This document shows positions 25,848 through 33,860 of a stretch of DNA of 41,634 nt, piece after piece; within the stretch, counting starts at the first letter, position 1; each line of letters starts with the position of its first letter. The notes below the pieces were generated by a model, which was not told the origin of the DNA, ran no database searches, and saw nothing but the letters and a program-made list of their open reading frames with translations. The DNA comes from an uncultured Clostridia bacterium (lineage in GTDB: Bacteria > Bacillota > Clostridia > TANB77 > CAG-508), in assembly GCA_948735595.1 (NCBI GenBank), contig CAPXSA010000020.1:1-41634 (forward strand), in the 5' to 3' direction. A program made the position numbers and the translations under genes.

Positions 25848-26363
25848 TTATGCTTCCTTTTTATATCCTTCGAACACATCTGTAATTTCTCTTTCTCCTG
25901 ATGTATTTAAAACCCTATCATGCGAATTTAATATTTCTACAATGTGATGATTAAATTCTGTTACTTCAAAGAAATTAATTATCTTTATATTACTTACCTT
26001 TTCTTTTTCTACCCATCTTTGTATATTTTCATTATTTTTCTCAATATAATCTCTACTTCCATTAATTAATATAATGTTTTCTTTTTTCTCATTTACCTCT
26101 AAGTCTAGTAGTTGATGAATATCTCCATATTTTTTAGAATTAATTTCTTCCCAACGAATTTCTAAAATTTCTTCTTCATTTTTTAAATTCAATTTTTTTA
26201 CTAATGTTACAATATTTGCTCGTATATTATTTTCTAGGAGTGTTATCACGTTTATTTGTTCTTCAATTTTGTGGTTTATATATGGTAAAAGCATAGTTGC
26301 AAAATGCCAATCACTCACATAAAAACTACATAGTTTTTCGACTCTTTGATTTTCTTTTCTCAT
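25848..26363 (-). CDS. Conserved-looking hypothetical protein (171 aa)
   Basis: A soluble 171-aa protein. RVEKLCSFYVSDWHFATMLLPYI at the N-terminus, a helical middle, then a Rossmann-like KENIILINGSRDYI and KIINFFEVTEF with predicted alpha/beta alternation. No family recognised. The ATG at 26363 has AAGGGG; the upstream ATG (26381) has none. A good promoter (26403-26432) precedes it and a 0A-type box lies further upstream in the space shared with spoIIR, so sporulation-linked control is possible. Confidence 0.75.
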   Translation of the reverse strand: MRKENQRVEKLCSFYVSDWHFATMLLPYINHKIEEQINVITLLENNIRANIVTLVKKLNLKNEEEILEIRWEEINSKKYGDIHQLLDLEVNEKKENIILINGSRDYIEKNNENIQRWVEKEKVSNIKIINFFEVTEFNHHIVEILNSHDRVLNTSGEREITDVFEGYKKEA

Positions 26364-26402
26364 TTGAAACAACCCCTTCATTTGTATTTTGCATCTTGGA
26401 AA

Positions 26403-26432
26403 ATTTTACCATTTTTCGCTTACGGAAGTCAA
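26403..26432 (-). promoter_or_regulatory. Sigma-A-type promoter of the 171-aa gene
   Basis: On the minus strand TTGACT (26432-26427), 18-bp spacer, TAAAAT (26408-26403), 40 bp before the ATG. Confidence 0.65.
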
Positions 26433-26461
26433 GCTTTTTTCAAATAAATCGTGCGTCTTTA

Positions 26462-26468
26462 TTCGACA
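26462..26468 (-). promoter_or_regulatory. Spo0A box (TGTCGAA) between the 171-aa gene and spoIIR
   Basis: An exact TGTCGAA on the minus strand, in the divergent region. In Bacillus and Clostridium Spo0A binds this core. It lies 30 bp upstream of the -35 of the minus-strand gene and 129 bp before spoIIR. Confidence 0.5.
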
Positions 26469-26596
26469 TTTAGATATTATTTTTGTATAAATTTTCTTTG
26501 GCAAATTCCAAATTTTTTTCCAATACTGTATATTTTTTTTAATTTAGTCAATAATTCTATTAAACATGAAATTTTTTGAAATACGGAGGATAAAAA

Positions 26597-27220
26597 ATGA
26601 AAAGATTTTTTGTATTATTATGTTTATTAACTTTATTTATATTCGTCTCTGCACTTTCTTACGTAAATGCAGTATCAAACGATATTGCTAATAGTGTATT
26701 TCGTTTACACGTTATTGCAAACAGTGATAGTGAAGAGGACCAAGCTTTAAAATTAAAAGTAAGAGATGAACTTCTTTCTTATATGAATACTCTAGCTAAA
26801 GACTGTACTTCTAAAGAAGAAGTAGTCGCTTTAGCAAATGAACATCAAGAAGAATTTAAAAAAATTGCTGAACAAGTAATTTGTGATAATGGATTTTCTT
26901 ATCCAGTAGCCATTCAAATTGGTAATAGTGATTTTCCTACTAAAACCTATGGAGATATTTCTTTACCTGCTGGAACCTATGATGCCCTAAGAGTACAAAT
27001 TGGCGAAGCAAAAGGGAAAAACTGGTGGTGTGTTATGTTTCCTCCACTTTGTTTTGTAGATGTTAGTACAGGTATTGTTCCTGATGATTCTAAAAAGGAA
27101 ATGCAAGAAAGTTTGAATGACGAAGAATATGATTTAATTAGTAAAACAGATAATAGTGAAATTCACTTTAAGTTTAAATTAATCGAATTTTTCCAAAATT
27201 TAAGGCTAGGTCAAAATTAG
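26597..27220 (+). CDS. spoIIR: Stage II sporulation protein R
   Basis: A 207-aa secreted signalling protein made in the forespore; it activates the SpoIIGA protease, which processes pro-sigma-E in the mother cell. Signal peptide at residues 1-25 (hydrophobic LFIFVSALSYVNA). The family core FRLHVIANSDSEEDQALKLKVRDE and later SFPTKTYGDISLPAGTYDALRVQIGEAKGKNWWCVMFPPLCFVD (residues ~115-158) are clear. GGAGG precedes the ATG. Its own sigma-F promoter was not identifiable by eye. Confidence 0.95.
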   Translation: MKRFFVLLCLLTLFIFVSALSYVNAVSNDIANSVFRLHVIANSDSEEDQALKLKVRDELLSYMNTLAKDCTSKEEVVALANEHQEEFKKIAEQVICDNGFSYPVAIQIGNSDFPTKTYGDISLPAGTYDALRVQIGEAKGKNWWCVMFPPLCFVDVSTGIVPDDSKKEMQESLNDEEYDLISKTDNSEIHFKFKLIEFFQNLRLGQN

Positions 27221-27243
27221 TTCCCATTTTACACAAGAATTAC

Positions 27244-27272
27244 TTGTCAAAAAGAACAAACTATGGTATAAA
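27244..27272 (+). promoter_or_regulatory. Sigma-A-type promoter of murA
   Basis: TTGTCA (27244-27249), 17-bp spacer, TATAAA (27267-27272), about 42 bp before the murA start. Confidence 0.75.
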
Positions 27273-27313
27273 CTTGTTGAAATGAAAAGAAATTTAAATG
27301 GGGGTTGTTCATT

Positions 27314-28597
27314 TTGGATAAATTAGTAATTCAAGGGCCAACAAAATTAAAAGGTGAAGTAACCATTAGTGGTGCAAAAAATGCAGCTGTTGCCATTCTT
27401 CCCGCTACCTTATTGATAAATGGTGTTTGTAAAATTGAAAACTTACCAAATATTAGCGATGTAAGGACTTATTGTAAAATCTTAGAAACCTTAGGTGCTA
27501 AAATCACTTGGTTTTCTGATAATGAAATAGAAATCGATACAAGAAATATTGGTTGCACACAAGCACCTCTAGATATGACTAGCAAATTTAGAGCTTCTTA
27601 TTACCTACTAGGTGCTCTTTTAGGAAGATGTGGTGCTGCTGAAGTTGGAATTCCAGGCGGATGTAACTTGGGTGCAAGACCAATTGACCAACATATTAAA
27701 GGATTTGAAGCATTAGGCGCAAAAGTAGATGTCGCACAAGGTAAAATCTCTGCTAAAGTAAAGAAATTAACAGGTACTTCTATTTATATGGATATTGTCT
27801 CTGTTGGTGCAACTATTAATGTTATGCTTGCTAGTGTACTAGCAGAAGGCACTACTACTATCGATAATGCTGCTAAAGAACCTCATATTGTTGATGTTGC
27901 AAACTTTTTAAATACTATGGGTGCTGATATCCGTGGTGCCGGTACAGATGTAATTAAAATTAATGGTGTCAAAAGCTTACATGGGGATACTACATACTCT
28001 GTTGTTCCTGACCAGATTGAAGCAGGTACTTTTATGCTTGCAGCAGTTGCTTCTAGAGGAGATATTATAATTAAAAATTGTATTCCTGAGCATTTAGATT
28101 GCATTACTGCTAAAATTATTGAAATTGGTGGAACGGTTGAAGATTTAGGAGATAGCGTTCGTGTTTCTATGAATAAAAGACCAAATAAAGCAATTGTAAA
28201 AACACTTCCATATCCTGGCTTTCCTACTGATTTACAACCTCAAATGGGTGTTGTTCTTTCAGTTGCTGATGGTACAAGCATGATTAATGAAAGTATTTGG
28301 GATTCTAGATTTCAATATACTGCTGAATTAAATAAAATGGGAGCTAAAATTGCACCACAAGGAAAAACGGCTACCTTTGAAGGTGTAAAAGGTTTAGTTG
28401 GCTCTTCCGTTTGCGCAACAGACTTAAGAGCAGGTGCTGCATTACTTGTTGCAGGCACTATCGCAAATGGAGAAACACATTTATATAATTTACAGCATAT
28501 TGATAGAGGGTATGAAAATATAGAAGAAAAATTTAGAAATTTAGGTGCGAAAATTCAAAGGGTCTCTGAGCCTGAACAAAATATGTGCGATACCTAA
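27314..28597 (+). CDS. murA: UDP-N-acetylglucosamine 1-carboxyvinyltransferase
   Basis: A 427-aa enzyme making the first committed step of peptidoglycan synthesis with phosphoenolpyruvate. GAKNAAVAILPATLL at the N-terminus, catalytic Cys in IPGGCNLGARPIDQH (the site that fosfomycin modifies in the family), FPTDLQPQM and the ADLRAGAALLVAG block. The start is taken as TTG at 27314, 9 nt after GGGGG; an in-frame TTG at 27305 is too close to that site. It heads a run with walJ-like and rlmH. Confidence 0.95.
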   Translation: MDKLVIQGPTKLKGEVTISGAKNAAVAILPATLLINGVCKIENLPNISDVRTYCKILETLGAKITWFSDNEIEIDTRNIGCTQAPLDMTSKFRASYYLLGALLGRCGAAEVGIPGGCNLGARPIDQHIKGFEALGAKVDVAQGKISAKVKKLTGTSIYMDIVSVGATINVMLASVLAEGTTTIDNAAKEPHIVDVANFLNTMGADIRGAGTDVIKINGVKSLHGDTTYSVVPDQIEAGTFMLAAVASRGDIIIKNCIPEHLDCITAKIIEIGGTVEDLGDSVRVSMNKRPNKAIVKTLPYPGFPTDLQPQMGVVLSVADGTSMINESIWDSRFQYTAELNKMGAKIAPQGKTATFEGVKGLVGSSVCATDLRAGAALLVAGTIANGETHLYNLQHIDRGYENIEEKFRNLGAKIQRVSEPEQNMCDT

Positions 28598-28624
28598 AAC
28601 AAAAGAAGTAAAGGAACAATAAAC

Positions 28625-29419
28625 ATGCTAAAATTTTGTAGTTTATATAGTGGTAGTAGTGGGAATAGTCTATTTGTTGAAACACCAAATGCTAAAATCT
28701 TAATTGACGCAGGTGTTAGTACAAAAAAAATTGAAACTGCCTTAAACGATTTAGAAGTTGACATTCACGACATTGATGCAGTTTTAGTAACACATGAGCA
28801 TTCTGACCATGTAAAAGGTCTAGGTACTTTGGCTAAAAAATTTAATATTCCTATTTATGCCAATCAAGAAACTTGGGACGCTATGCCAGAAATTGCAGAA
28901 AAAGTACAGTTGGAAAATCAAAATCTTTATAAGCCTAATGAGAAGTTCGATATTGGGGATTTAAAAGTTTTCCCTTTTTCTATTCCACATGATGCAGCTA
29001 ATCCATGTGGTTTTAATTTGTTTTGTGGCAATCAAAAAATCAGTATCGCTACTGATTTGGGACATATGGATTATGAACTTATTAAATATTTAGAGGAAAG
29101 CCAGTTTATTTTATTAGAGGCAAATTATGACCCTAATATCTTGAAGTGCTCTAGGTACCCCTATCCATTAAAACAAAGAATTGCAGGTCCCAATGGTCAT
29201 TTATCTAATGAAATGGCTGGGAAAACAATTTCTTATCTTTTAAAAAGTGGCTTAAATAAAGTGATGCTTGGGCATTTGAGTAAAGAAAATAATTTTCCTG
29301 AACTTGCTTATCAAACGGTTATTGACGAACTTTGTAATTGCAATTTTAATGAAAACCATTTTTCACTAAGTGTTGCTAGCCGTTTGGCTCCTAGTAGTGT
29401 AGTAAATATAGAGGGATAA
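28625..29419 (+). CDS. WalJ/YycJ-type metallo-beta-lactamase-fold hydrolase
   Basis: A 264-aa protein. The metal motif THEHSDHVKGL (HxHxDH), later IPHDAANP, ATDLGH and GHLSKENN supply the other ligands. SLYSGSSGNSLFVE at the N-terminus is typical of YycJ/WalJ, a 5'-3' DNA exonuclease-like protein found near walRK or rlmH. The two-component genes are absent here. The stop is 1 bp before rlmH. Confidence 0.9.
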   Translation: MLKFCSLYSGSSGNSLFVETPNAKILIDAGVSTKKIETALNDLEVDIHDIDAVLVTHEHSDHVKGLGTLAKKFNIPIYANQETWDAMPEIAEKVQLENQNLYKPNEKFDIGDLKVFPFSIPHDAANPCGFNLFCGNQKISIATDLGHMDYELIKYLEESQFILLEANYDPNILKCSRYPYPLKQRIAGPNGHLSNEMAGKTISYLLKSGLNKVMLGHLSKENNFPELAYQTVIDELCNCNFNENHFSLSVASRLAPSSVVNIEG

Positions 29420-29420
29420 T

Positions 29421-29903
29421 ATGTTACATATTGAAATTATTTGTGTTGGAAAATTAAAAGAAGATTATTTGAAATCTGCTATTGCAGAATATAGGAAAAG
29501 ATTATCGAAATATTGCTCTTGTCAGGTCATTGAATTGCCTGATGAAAAATTGCCTTCTCCTCTTTCTGAGGCGGATAGAAAAAAAGTGATTCAGAAAGAA
29601 AGTAATTGTATTTTAAATCACATCAAGGAAAACAGTTATGTCATTGCTTTGGACTTAAAAGGAAAAGAATATTCTTCTGAAGAATTTTCTGAGAAGTTAT
29701 CTAATATTGCTCTTCGTGAAAGTTCTACTATTACTTTTTTAATTGGTGGAACTTTAGGTATGTCTCAAGAATTACTAGAACATGCTAATCAATTAGTTTG
29801 TTTTTCTAAAATGACATTTCCACATCAATTAATTCGCGTTTTTTTATTAGAGCAATTATTCCGTAGTTTTAAAATTCAAAACAACGAAACTTATCATAGG
29901 TAA
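29421..29903 (+). CDS. rlmH: 23S rRNA (pseudouridine1915-N3)-methyltransferase
   Basis: A 160-aa SPOUT enzyme. ICVGKLKEDYLKSAIAEYRKRL at the N-terminus, the knot regions VIALDLKGKEYSSEEF and TFLIGGTLGMSQE, and the diagnostic end FPHQLIRVFLLEQLFRSFKI...YHR. GAGGGATA overlaps the end of the previous gene. It methylates helix 69 of the 50S subunit. Confidence 0.96.
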   Translation: MLHIEIICVGKLKEDYLKSAIAEYRKRLSKYCSCQVIELPDEKLPSPLSEADRKKVIQKESNCILNHIKENSYVIALDLKGKEYSSEEFSEKLSNIALRESSTITFLIGGTLGMSQELLEHANQLVCFSKMTFPHQLIRVFLLEQLFRSFKIQNNETYHR

Positions 29904-29920
29904 ATTAATATATAATTGAA

Positions 29921-30082
29921 TTGTAGAGGAGAACAGTAAAAGAAATCAATAATCTCTTTTGAATAAAATCGGGGGCACGAATTTTTACCTAAAAAGACAA
30001 AAGAATATTTTTTTCTGAACATATCAGGGTTACTATATGAAAAGGGAATCACATATAAAATTAAAACCTTTCTCCTCTACAA
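29921..30082. repeat. Element bounded by 13-bp inverted repeats
   Basis: TTGTAGAGGAGAA (29921-29933) and its exact complement (30070-30082) bound a 162-bp AT-rich segment without a reading frame. It lies between rlmH and the end of the small minus-strand ORF. It may be a MITE-like remnant or a large terminator-like structure. Confidence 0.5.
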
Positions 30083-30100
30083 AAATAAAAACATAAATTA

Positions 30101-30229
30101 TTATTCGGAAATTTTTTTCAGGATATGTTTTGCACATATATATGAAATGAAATTTCTAAGAATAAAATAGATTGAAATAAATGATATATTGAATATCATA
30201 AATAATTTGATAAATTGAATTAATTTCAT
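30101..30229 (-). CDS. Candidate small hydrophobic protein (42 aa)
   Basis: A 42-codon frame starting MKLIQFIKLFMIF, hydrophobic for most of its length with a basic C-terminus (AKHILKKISE); it could be a single membrane helix or amphipathic peptide. AAAGGA lies 6 nt before the ATG and a good sigma-A promoter (30290-30318) about 60 bp upstream. An inverted-repeat element follows. No homologue is recognised. The promoter plus ribosome site are the main support; a small RNA from the same promoter is an alternative. Confidence 0.5.
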   Translation of the reverse strand: MKLIQFIKLFMIFNISFISIYFILRNFISYICAKHILKKISE

Positions 30230-30289
30230 AACTTGTCCTTTCTGCTTTTCTCTTTTTGTAAATTTTATTTTGAACTTGTTACGTTTTTT

Positions 30290-30318
30290 ATCTTACTACC
30301 ATTTTTTTGGTTTGTCAA
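30290..30318 (-). promoter_or_regulatory. Sigma-A promoter of the 42-aa ORF
   Basis: Minus strand: TTGACA (30318-30313), 17-bp spacer, TAAGAT (30295-30290). It lies immediately after the spmB stop codon. Confidence 0.65.
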
Positions 30319-30326
30319 CAAAAACT

Positions 30327-30854
30327 TCACGACATAATTTGACAAATTATGACAGAGCCTATCATTCCCGCTAGATCTGCAAGTAGTGCAGCTGCTAATA
30401 CAAAGCGAATTTTCTTTACTTTGACACAAGCTGTATAAATAGCAATAGTATAAAAGGTCGTTTCTGTTGATCCCATAATGACTGAAGTTATCTTCCCTAA
30501 TGTTGTGTCTACTCCATATTGTTTCATAATATCTACCGCAACCCCCATAGATGCACTTCCTGATATTGGTCTTAACATTGCTAAAGGAAGAATTTGGCTT
30601 GGCATTTTTAACAAATCTGTTACTGGTGAAATGATTCCAATGATAAAATCTAAAATTCCTGATGTTCTAAGTGCTCCTACTGCTAAAAATATACCAATTA
30701 AAGTTGGAAACAAACTAACTACAATTTTCATACCTTCTGTTGAACCCTCTAAAAATAAGTCAAATACTTTTTGTTTTTCTTTTATTCCATAATATATAAT
30801 AATTAAAATAATAATTGGTATAGCTGCTGCTGATAAATAGTTGACAATTTGCAT
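30327..30854 (-). CDS. spmB: Spore maturation protein B
   Basis: A 175-aa membrane protein of the nucleoside-recognition (Gate) family. Four to five hydrophobic segments; LFPTLIGIFLAVGALR, LAMLRPISGSASMGVAVDIMKQYG and GSTETTFYTIAIY are typical SpmB blocks. Together with SpmA it is required for normal spore core dehydration in Bacillus. It starts 15 bp after spmA with GGGGGAG. Confidence 0.94.
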   Translation of the reverse strand: MQIVNYLSAAAIPIIILIIIYYGIKEKQKVFDLFLEGSTEGMKIVVSLFPTLIGIFLAVGALRTSGILDFIIGIISPVTDLLKMPSQILPLAMLRPISGSASMGVAVDIMKQYGVDTTLGKITSVIMGSTETTFYTIAIYTACVKVKKIRFVLAAALLADLAGMIGSVIICQIMS

Positions 30855-30869
30855 ATGCTCTCCCCCATT

Positions 30870-31445
30870 TTAAAATTTCTTCATCATTATCTTGGTTGCT
30901 ACAATTCCTACCGTTGCTGCTATAATAGTAGCTAACCAAACTTGTATAATAATGGCGCTAGGCGCTACCGAGCCAAGCGAACTACGTATTGCAATAACAT
31001 TTGTGGGAATTAATTGTAGAGAGGCTGTATTTAATACAATGAACATTGCCATGGAATTTGTTAAAGTGTCCTTTTTAGGATTTTCTTTTTGCAAAGTTTC
31101 CATCGCTTTTAATCCTAATGGAGTGGCAGCATTTCCAAGTCCTAATAAATTAGCAACTACATTCATGGAAATTTCTTCTTTTGCTTGTTCATTATGCTTT
31201 AATTCTGGAAATAGAAATTTTATAGCTGGCTGTAGCATTTTAGTAAGTTTCGACATTAATGTCGTTTTTTTGGCTATGTTCATAATTCCATTCCACAGAC
31301 AAATTGTACCAAAAAATGTTAAAGTTAATTCAACTGCAGATGAAGCCGAGTCAAAAATTCCATTACTGACTTTTTCTACATTTCCTGTTATTAGGGCATA
31401 AATAAAAGAAATTCCTATAAAAATTGGCCAAATAATATTTAACAT
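30870..31445 (-). CDS. spmA: Spore maturation protein A
   Basis: A 191-aa Gate-family membrane protein. IWPIFIGISFIYALITGN at the N-terminus, LTFFGTICLWNGIM, and NVVANLLGLGNAATPLGLKAM with the family's conserved NLLGLGNAATPLG. First gene of spmAB; a TGTCGAA box (31518-31524) lies 73 bp upstream. Confidence 0.94.
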   Translation of the reverse strand: MLNIIWPIFIGISFIYALITGNVEKVSNGIFDSASSAVELTLTFFGTICLWNGIMNIAKKTTLMSKLTKMLQPAIKFLFPELKHNEQAKEEISMNVVANLLGLGNAATPLGLKAMETLQKENPKKDTLTNSMAMFIVLNTASLQLIPTNVIAIRSSLGSVAPSAIIIQVWLATIIAATVGIVATKIMMKKF

Positions 31446-31517
31446 ATTTTCTATCCTCTTCTTTCTTTTTATATTATTCTTTTTTCTTTTTTTTATGATT
31501 ATTTATTTTTTTGAAGT

Positions 31518-31524
31518 TTCGACA
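31518..31524 (-). promoter_or_regulatory. Spo0A box upstream of spmA
   Basis: Exact TGTCGAA on the minus strand (flanks TTTTGTCGAAAC), in the divergent spmA/abrB-like region. Confidence 0.5.
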
Positions 31525-31609
31525 AAATATAAACAGTTTCCTATCAGATTTTGGTACTTTTGTTAATTTTTTACAGTTTTTTATTGCTTTTCAGCTACTT
31601 CTGTGTTAT

Positions 31610-31634
31610 TATAATTTATATCGCGTTTGTCGAA
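31610..31634 (+). promoter_or_regulatory. -10 element and overlapping Spo0A box of the abrB-like gene
   Basis: TATAAT at 31610-31615; exact TGTCGAA at 31628-31634 (flank GTTTGTCGAATTTT), around the expected start of transcription. In B. subtilis Spo0A represses abrB by binding just downstream of its promoter; this layout matches. The -35 is weak. Confidence 0.6.
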
Positions 31635-31660
31635 TTTTGTTGTTTTAAGGAGGAAATGGT

Positions 31661-31915
31661 ATGAAATCTACAGGAATTATAAGACGAGTAGATGAATTAG
31701 GAAGAGTAGTAATCCCAATCGAACTAAGAAACAAATTTGGTATTGCTGAAAAGGACCCAATTGAAATATTCGTAGACGGTTCTAACATTGTACTAAAGAA
31801 ATTCGAACCTAATTGTATCTTTTGTGGAAGTTCTAAGAGATTGTCTGAATATAAAGATAAATTAGTTTGTGACAAATGCTTAGAAAAATTATCTGAAATG
31901 AAAACAGAAGAATAA
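31661..31915 (+). CDS. AbrB-type transition-state regulator with zinc ribbon
   Basis: An 84-aa protein. The N-terminal SpoVT/AbrB swapped-hairpin DNA-binding domain (STGIIRRVDELGRVVIPIELR, FVDGSNIVLKKFEP) is followed by a C-terminal four-Cys ribbon (CIFCGS...CDKCLEKL). AAGGAGG precedes the ATG. In Bacillus AbrB represses post-exponential genes until Spo0A shuts it off; the 0A box over its promoter suggests the same circuit. Confidence 0.9.
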   Translation: MKSTGIIRRVDELGRVVIPIELRNKFGIAEKDPIEIFVDGSNIVLKKFEPNCIFCGSSKRLSEYKDKLVCDKCLEKLSEMKTEE

Positions 31916-31931
31916 TTACAATAAAAATAGA

Positions 31932-31965
31932 AAAACCACTAGTCTTTTATTACTAGTGATTTTTT
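31932..31965. terminator. Bidirectional terminator between abrB-like and rsmI
   Basis: CACTAGT (31937-31943), 8-nt loop, ACTAGTG (31952-31958), then ATTTTTT; on the other strand five T follow. It serves the convergent genes. Confidence 0.75.
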
Positions 31966-31989
31966 ATACTCTAACTATCATAATATTTT

Positions 31990-32814
31990 TTATTTTAAAA
32001 ATTGTTGATATATTTCATTTTTAGGTACCTTTCTGTCTTTTGCTATCTGTTTAATAATTTCTTTTCTTTCTAAACCTAGCTTTTCATAAAATGCATAATG
32101 TTCTTGTAAATTCATCTGCTCAAAATCTACTTCTTCTTTATCTTCATTTGAATTCAAATCTAAAATGATAACATATTCTCCCTTAGGTTCTTTACATTTT
32201 TCTATTACTTCAGATACTCTCCCATATATTTTTTCTTCATGCATTTTAGTCAATTCTCTAACGGCACAAATTGGTATATCTCCTATTATTTGTAGAATAT
32301 CTTCTAGTGTTCTTTGTAATTTATGAGGCGCCTCATATAAAATAACCGTCTTGGTTTCTTTAGCTATTTTACTAAAAGTTTCTTTTCTATTCTTTTTGTT
32401 TAATGGTAAAAAACCATAAAAGCTGAACTCTTTGGTAGAGATCCCTGAAACAATAAGGCTATTAATTAGGGCACATGCTCCTGGAATAGGTATTATTTCA
32501 ATTTCTTTTTCAATTGCTGCTCTTACAATCTCTTCTCCCGGGTCTGATATTCCTGGAGTACCTGCGTCTGTAACAATTGCAATATTCTTTCCTGCTATTG
32601 CTTCATTAATCAATTCTTCTGTTTTTACTTCTTCATTGTGTCTATGATAGCTTATCATTGGTTTACTAATTTCAAAATAGTTTAATAATTGTAAAGTATG
32701 TCTAGTGTCTTCTGCTGCGATTAAGTCCACTTCTTTTAAAGTCTGAATTGCTCTGAAGGTCATATCTTGCAAATTTCCAATTGGTGTTGCTACTAAATAA
32801 ATGGTTCCTTTCAT
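31990..32814 (-). CDS. rsmI: 16S rRNA (cytidine1402-2'-O)-methyltransferase
   Basis: A 274-aa tetrapyrrole-methylase-fold enzyme. YLVATPIGNLQDMTFRAI, AAEDTRHTLQLLNYF, VTDAGTPGISDPGEEIV, PGACALINSLIVSGI and LYEAPHKLQRTLEDI are the RsmI hallmarks. AAAAGGAG precedes the ATG. It lies 32 bp after the N6-methyltransferase gene in an operon also found in other Firmicutes (trmN6-like, rsmI). Confidence 0.96.
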   Translation of the reverse strand: MKGTIYLVATPIGNLQDMTFRAIQTLKEVDLIAAEDTRHTLQLLNYFEISKPMISYHRHNEEVKTEELINEAIAGKNIAIVTDAGTPGISDPGEEIVRAAIEKEIEIIPIPGACALINSLIVSGISTKEFSFYGFLPLNKKNRKETFSKIAKETKTVILYEAPHKLQRTLEDILQIIGDIPICAVRELTKMHEEKIYGRVSEVIEKCKEPKGEYVIILDLNSNEDKEEVDFEQMNLQEHYAFYEKLGLERKEIIKQIAKDRKVPKNEIYQQFLK

Positions 32815-32846
32815 AGTTGGTCTCCTTTTGTAAAATTTTATTTGTT

Positions 32847-33587
32847 TTAGGATATTTTACAATATATTCTTAAAACATCTTTTGTGTAATTTCCTTGTGC
32901 ATCGTAAATATAAATTGGTTTTTCTACTTTTAAAAATGGTCTTGCATTTTTAGTGGCTTTCATTAAAATTAAATTTGGTTCTTTTTCTTGATTTGGATAA
33001 ACAAATTTTATGACTTTTGGCTCTAACTTATATTTTCGCAAATTTACCATAATATCAGCTAGCCTCTCTGGTCTATGTACCATATAAATACTGCCTTGGT
33101 CTTTTAGTAAATAGCTAGCTATAGAAATAAAATCTTCTAAACTAGCCGTAATCTCATGGCGTGAAATTAGTTTTGCTTCATTTTCATTCATTCCACCTGT
33201 TCCCTTCTTTTTATATGGTGGATTGGTCACTATGGCATCAAAACTTCCCGCTTCATATATTTCTTTTAGTTTCTTGATATCTTCACAAAGAATGTTAATT
33301 CTTTCTTCTAACTGGTTTAACTCTACACTTCTTTGCGCCATTTGGGCTACTTCTGGTTGTATTTCTACTCCTGTTATTTTTGTATCTTGTGTTTTGGCAG
33401 ATAATAAAATGCCTAAAATTCCAGTACCTGTTCCCATATCTAGTATACTACTATTCTTCTTAATTTCCTTGGCAAAGTCTGATAAAAGTACACTGTCCAT
33501 TCCGAAGCAAAAGCCATTTTTGTTTTGAATAATTTTTAAGTCATTTAATTCTAAATCATCTATTCTTTCATTTTCTTTTAATTTCAT
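32847..33587 (-). CDS. tRNA1(Val) (adenine37-N6)-methyltransferase-like
   Basis: A 246-aa Rossmann methyltransferase. SAM motif DMGTGTGILGILLSA, the acidic motif VEIQPEVAQMAQRS, and the catalytic NPPYKKKG of the N6-adenine class. It matches the TrmN6/YabB-YfiC family that modifies A37 of tRNA-Val. First gene of the two-gene operon with rsmI. Confidence 0.9.
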   Translation of the reverse strand: MKLKENERIDDLELNDLKIIQNKNGFCFGMDSVLLSDFAKEIKKNSSILDMGTGTGILGILLSAKTQDTKITGVEIQPEVAQMAQRSVELNQLEERINILCEDIKKLKEIYEAGSFDAIVTNPPYKKKGTGGMNENEAKLISRHEITASLEDFISIASYLLKDQGSIYMVHRPERLADIMVNLRKYKLEPKVIKFVYPNQEKEPNLILMKATKNARPFLKVEKPIYIYDAQGNYTKDVLRIYCKIS

Positions 33588-33698
33588 AATTACTCTCTTC
33601 TTTTTGCATCATTATACCATGTGTTTATAGATATTTCAAATATTCATTGTCAAAAGTAGCCGTTATTACATAAACTATACTAATGTTGAGGTGGTTAC

Positions 33699-33857
33699 AT
33701 GGAACAACTTAATCGTGGTGAAACTCCCAAAAAAGAAAAGTTTAATTTCAAAGAAAAAAAAGAGAATACGGTGCATTCTCTTTTTGAAGTAGAACATTTT
33801 TTACATGACTTTAGAAATATTTGTAAAGGTTTGAAGCTTTATCAAATTTTACGTAAA
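33699..33857 (+). CDS. Candidate small basic protein (52 aa)
   Basis: A 52-codon frame with GAGGTGG before the ATG. The N-terminal half is Lys-rich (RGETPKKEKFNFKEKKEN), the C-terminal half a mixed helix (HSLFEVEHFLHDFRNICKGLKLL). No family recognised. It ends 4 bp before the stop codon of the convergent GerMN gene. Confidence 0.5.
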
Positions 33858-33860
33858 TAA

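Noticed and set aside
26520..26596. Sigma-F promoter for spoIIR
   Set aside because: GTATA-like -35 candidates are present, but none has a fitting -10 at 15-16 bp, so I do not call one.
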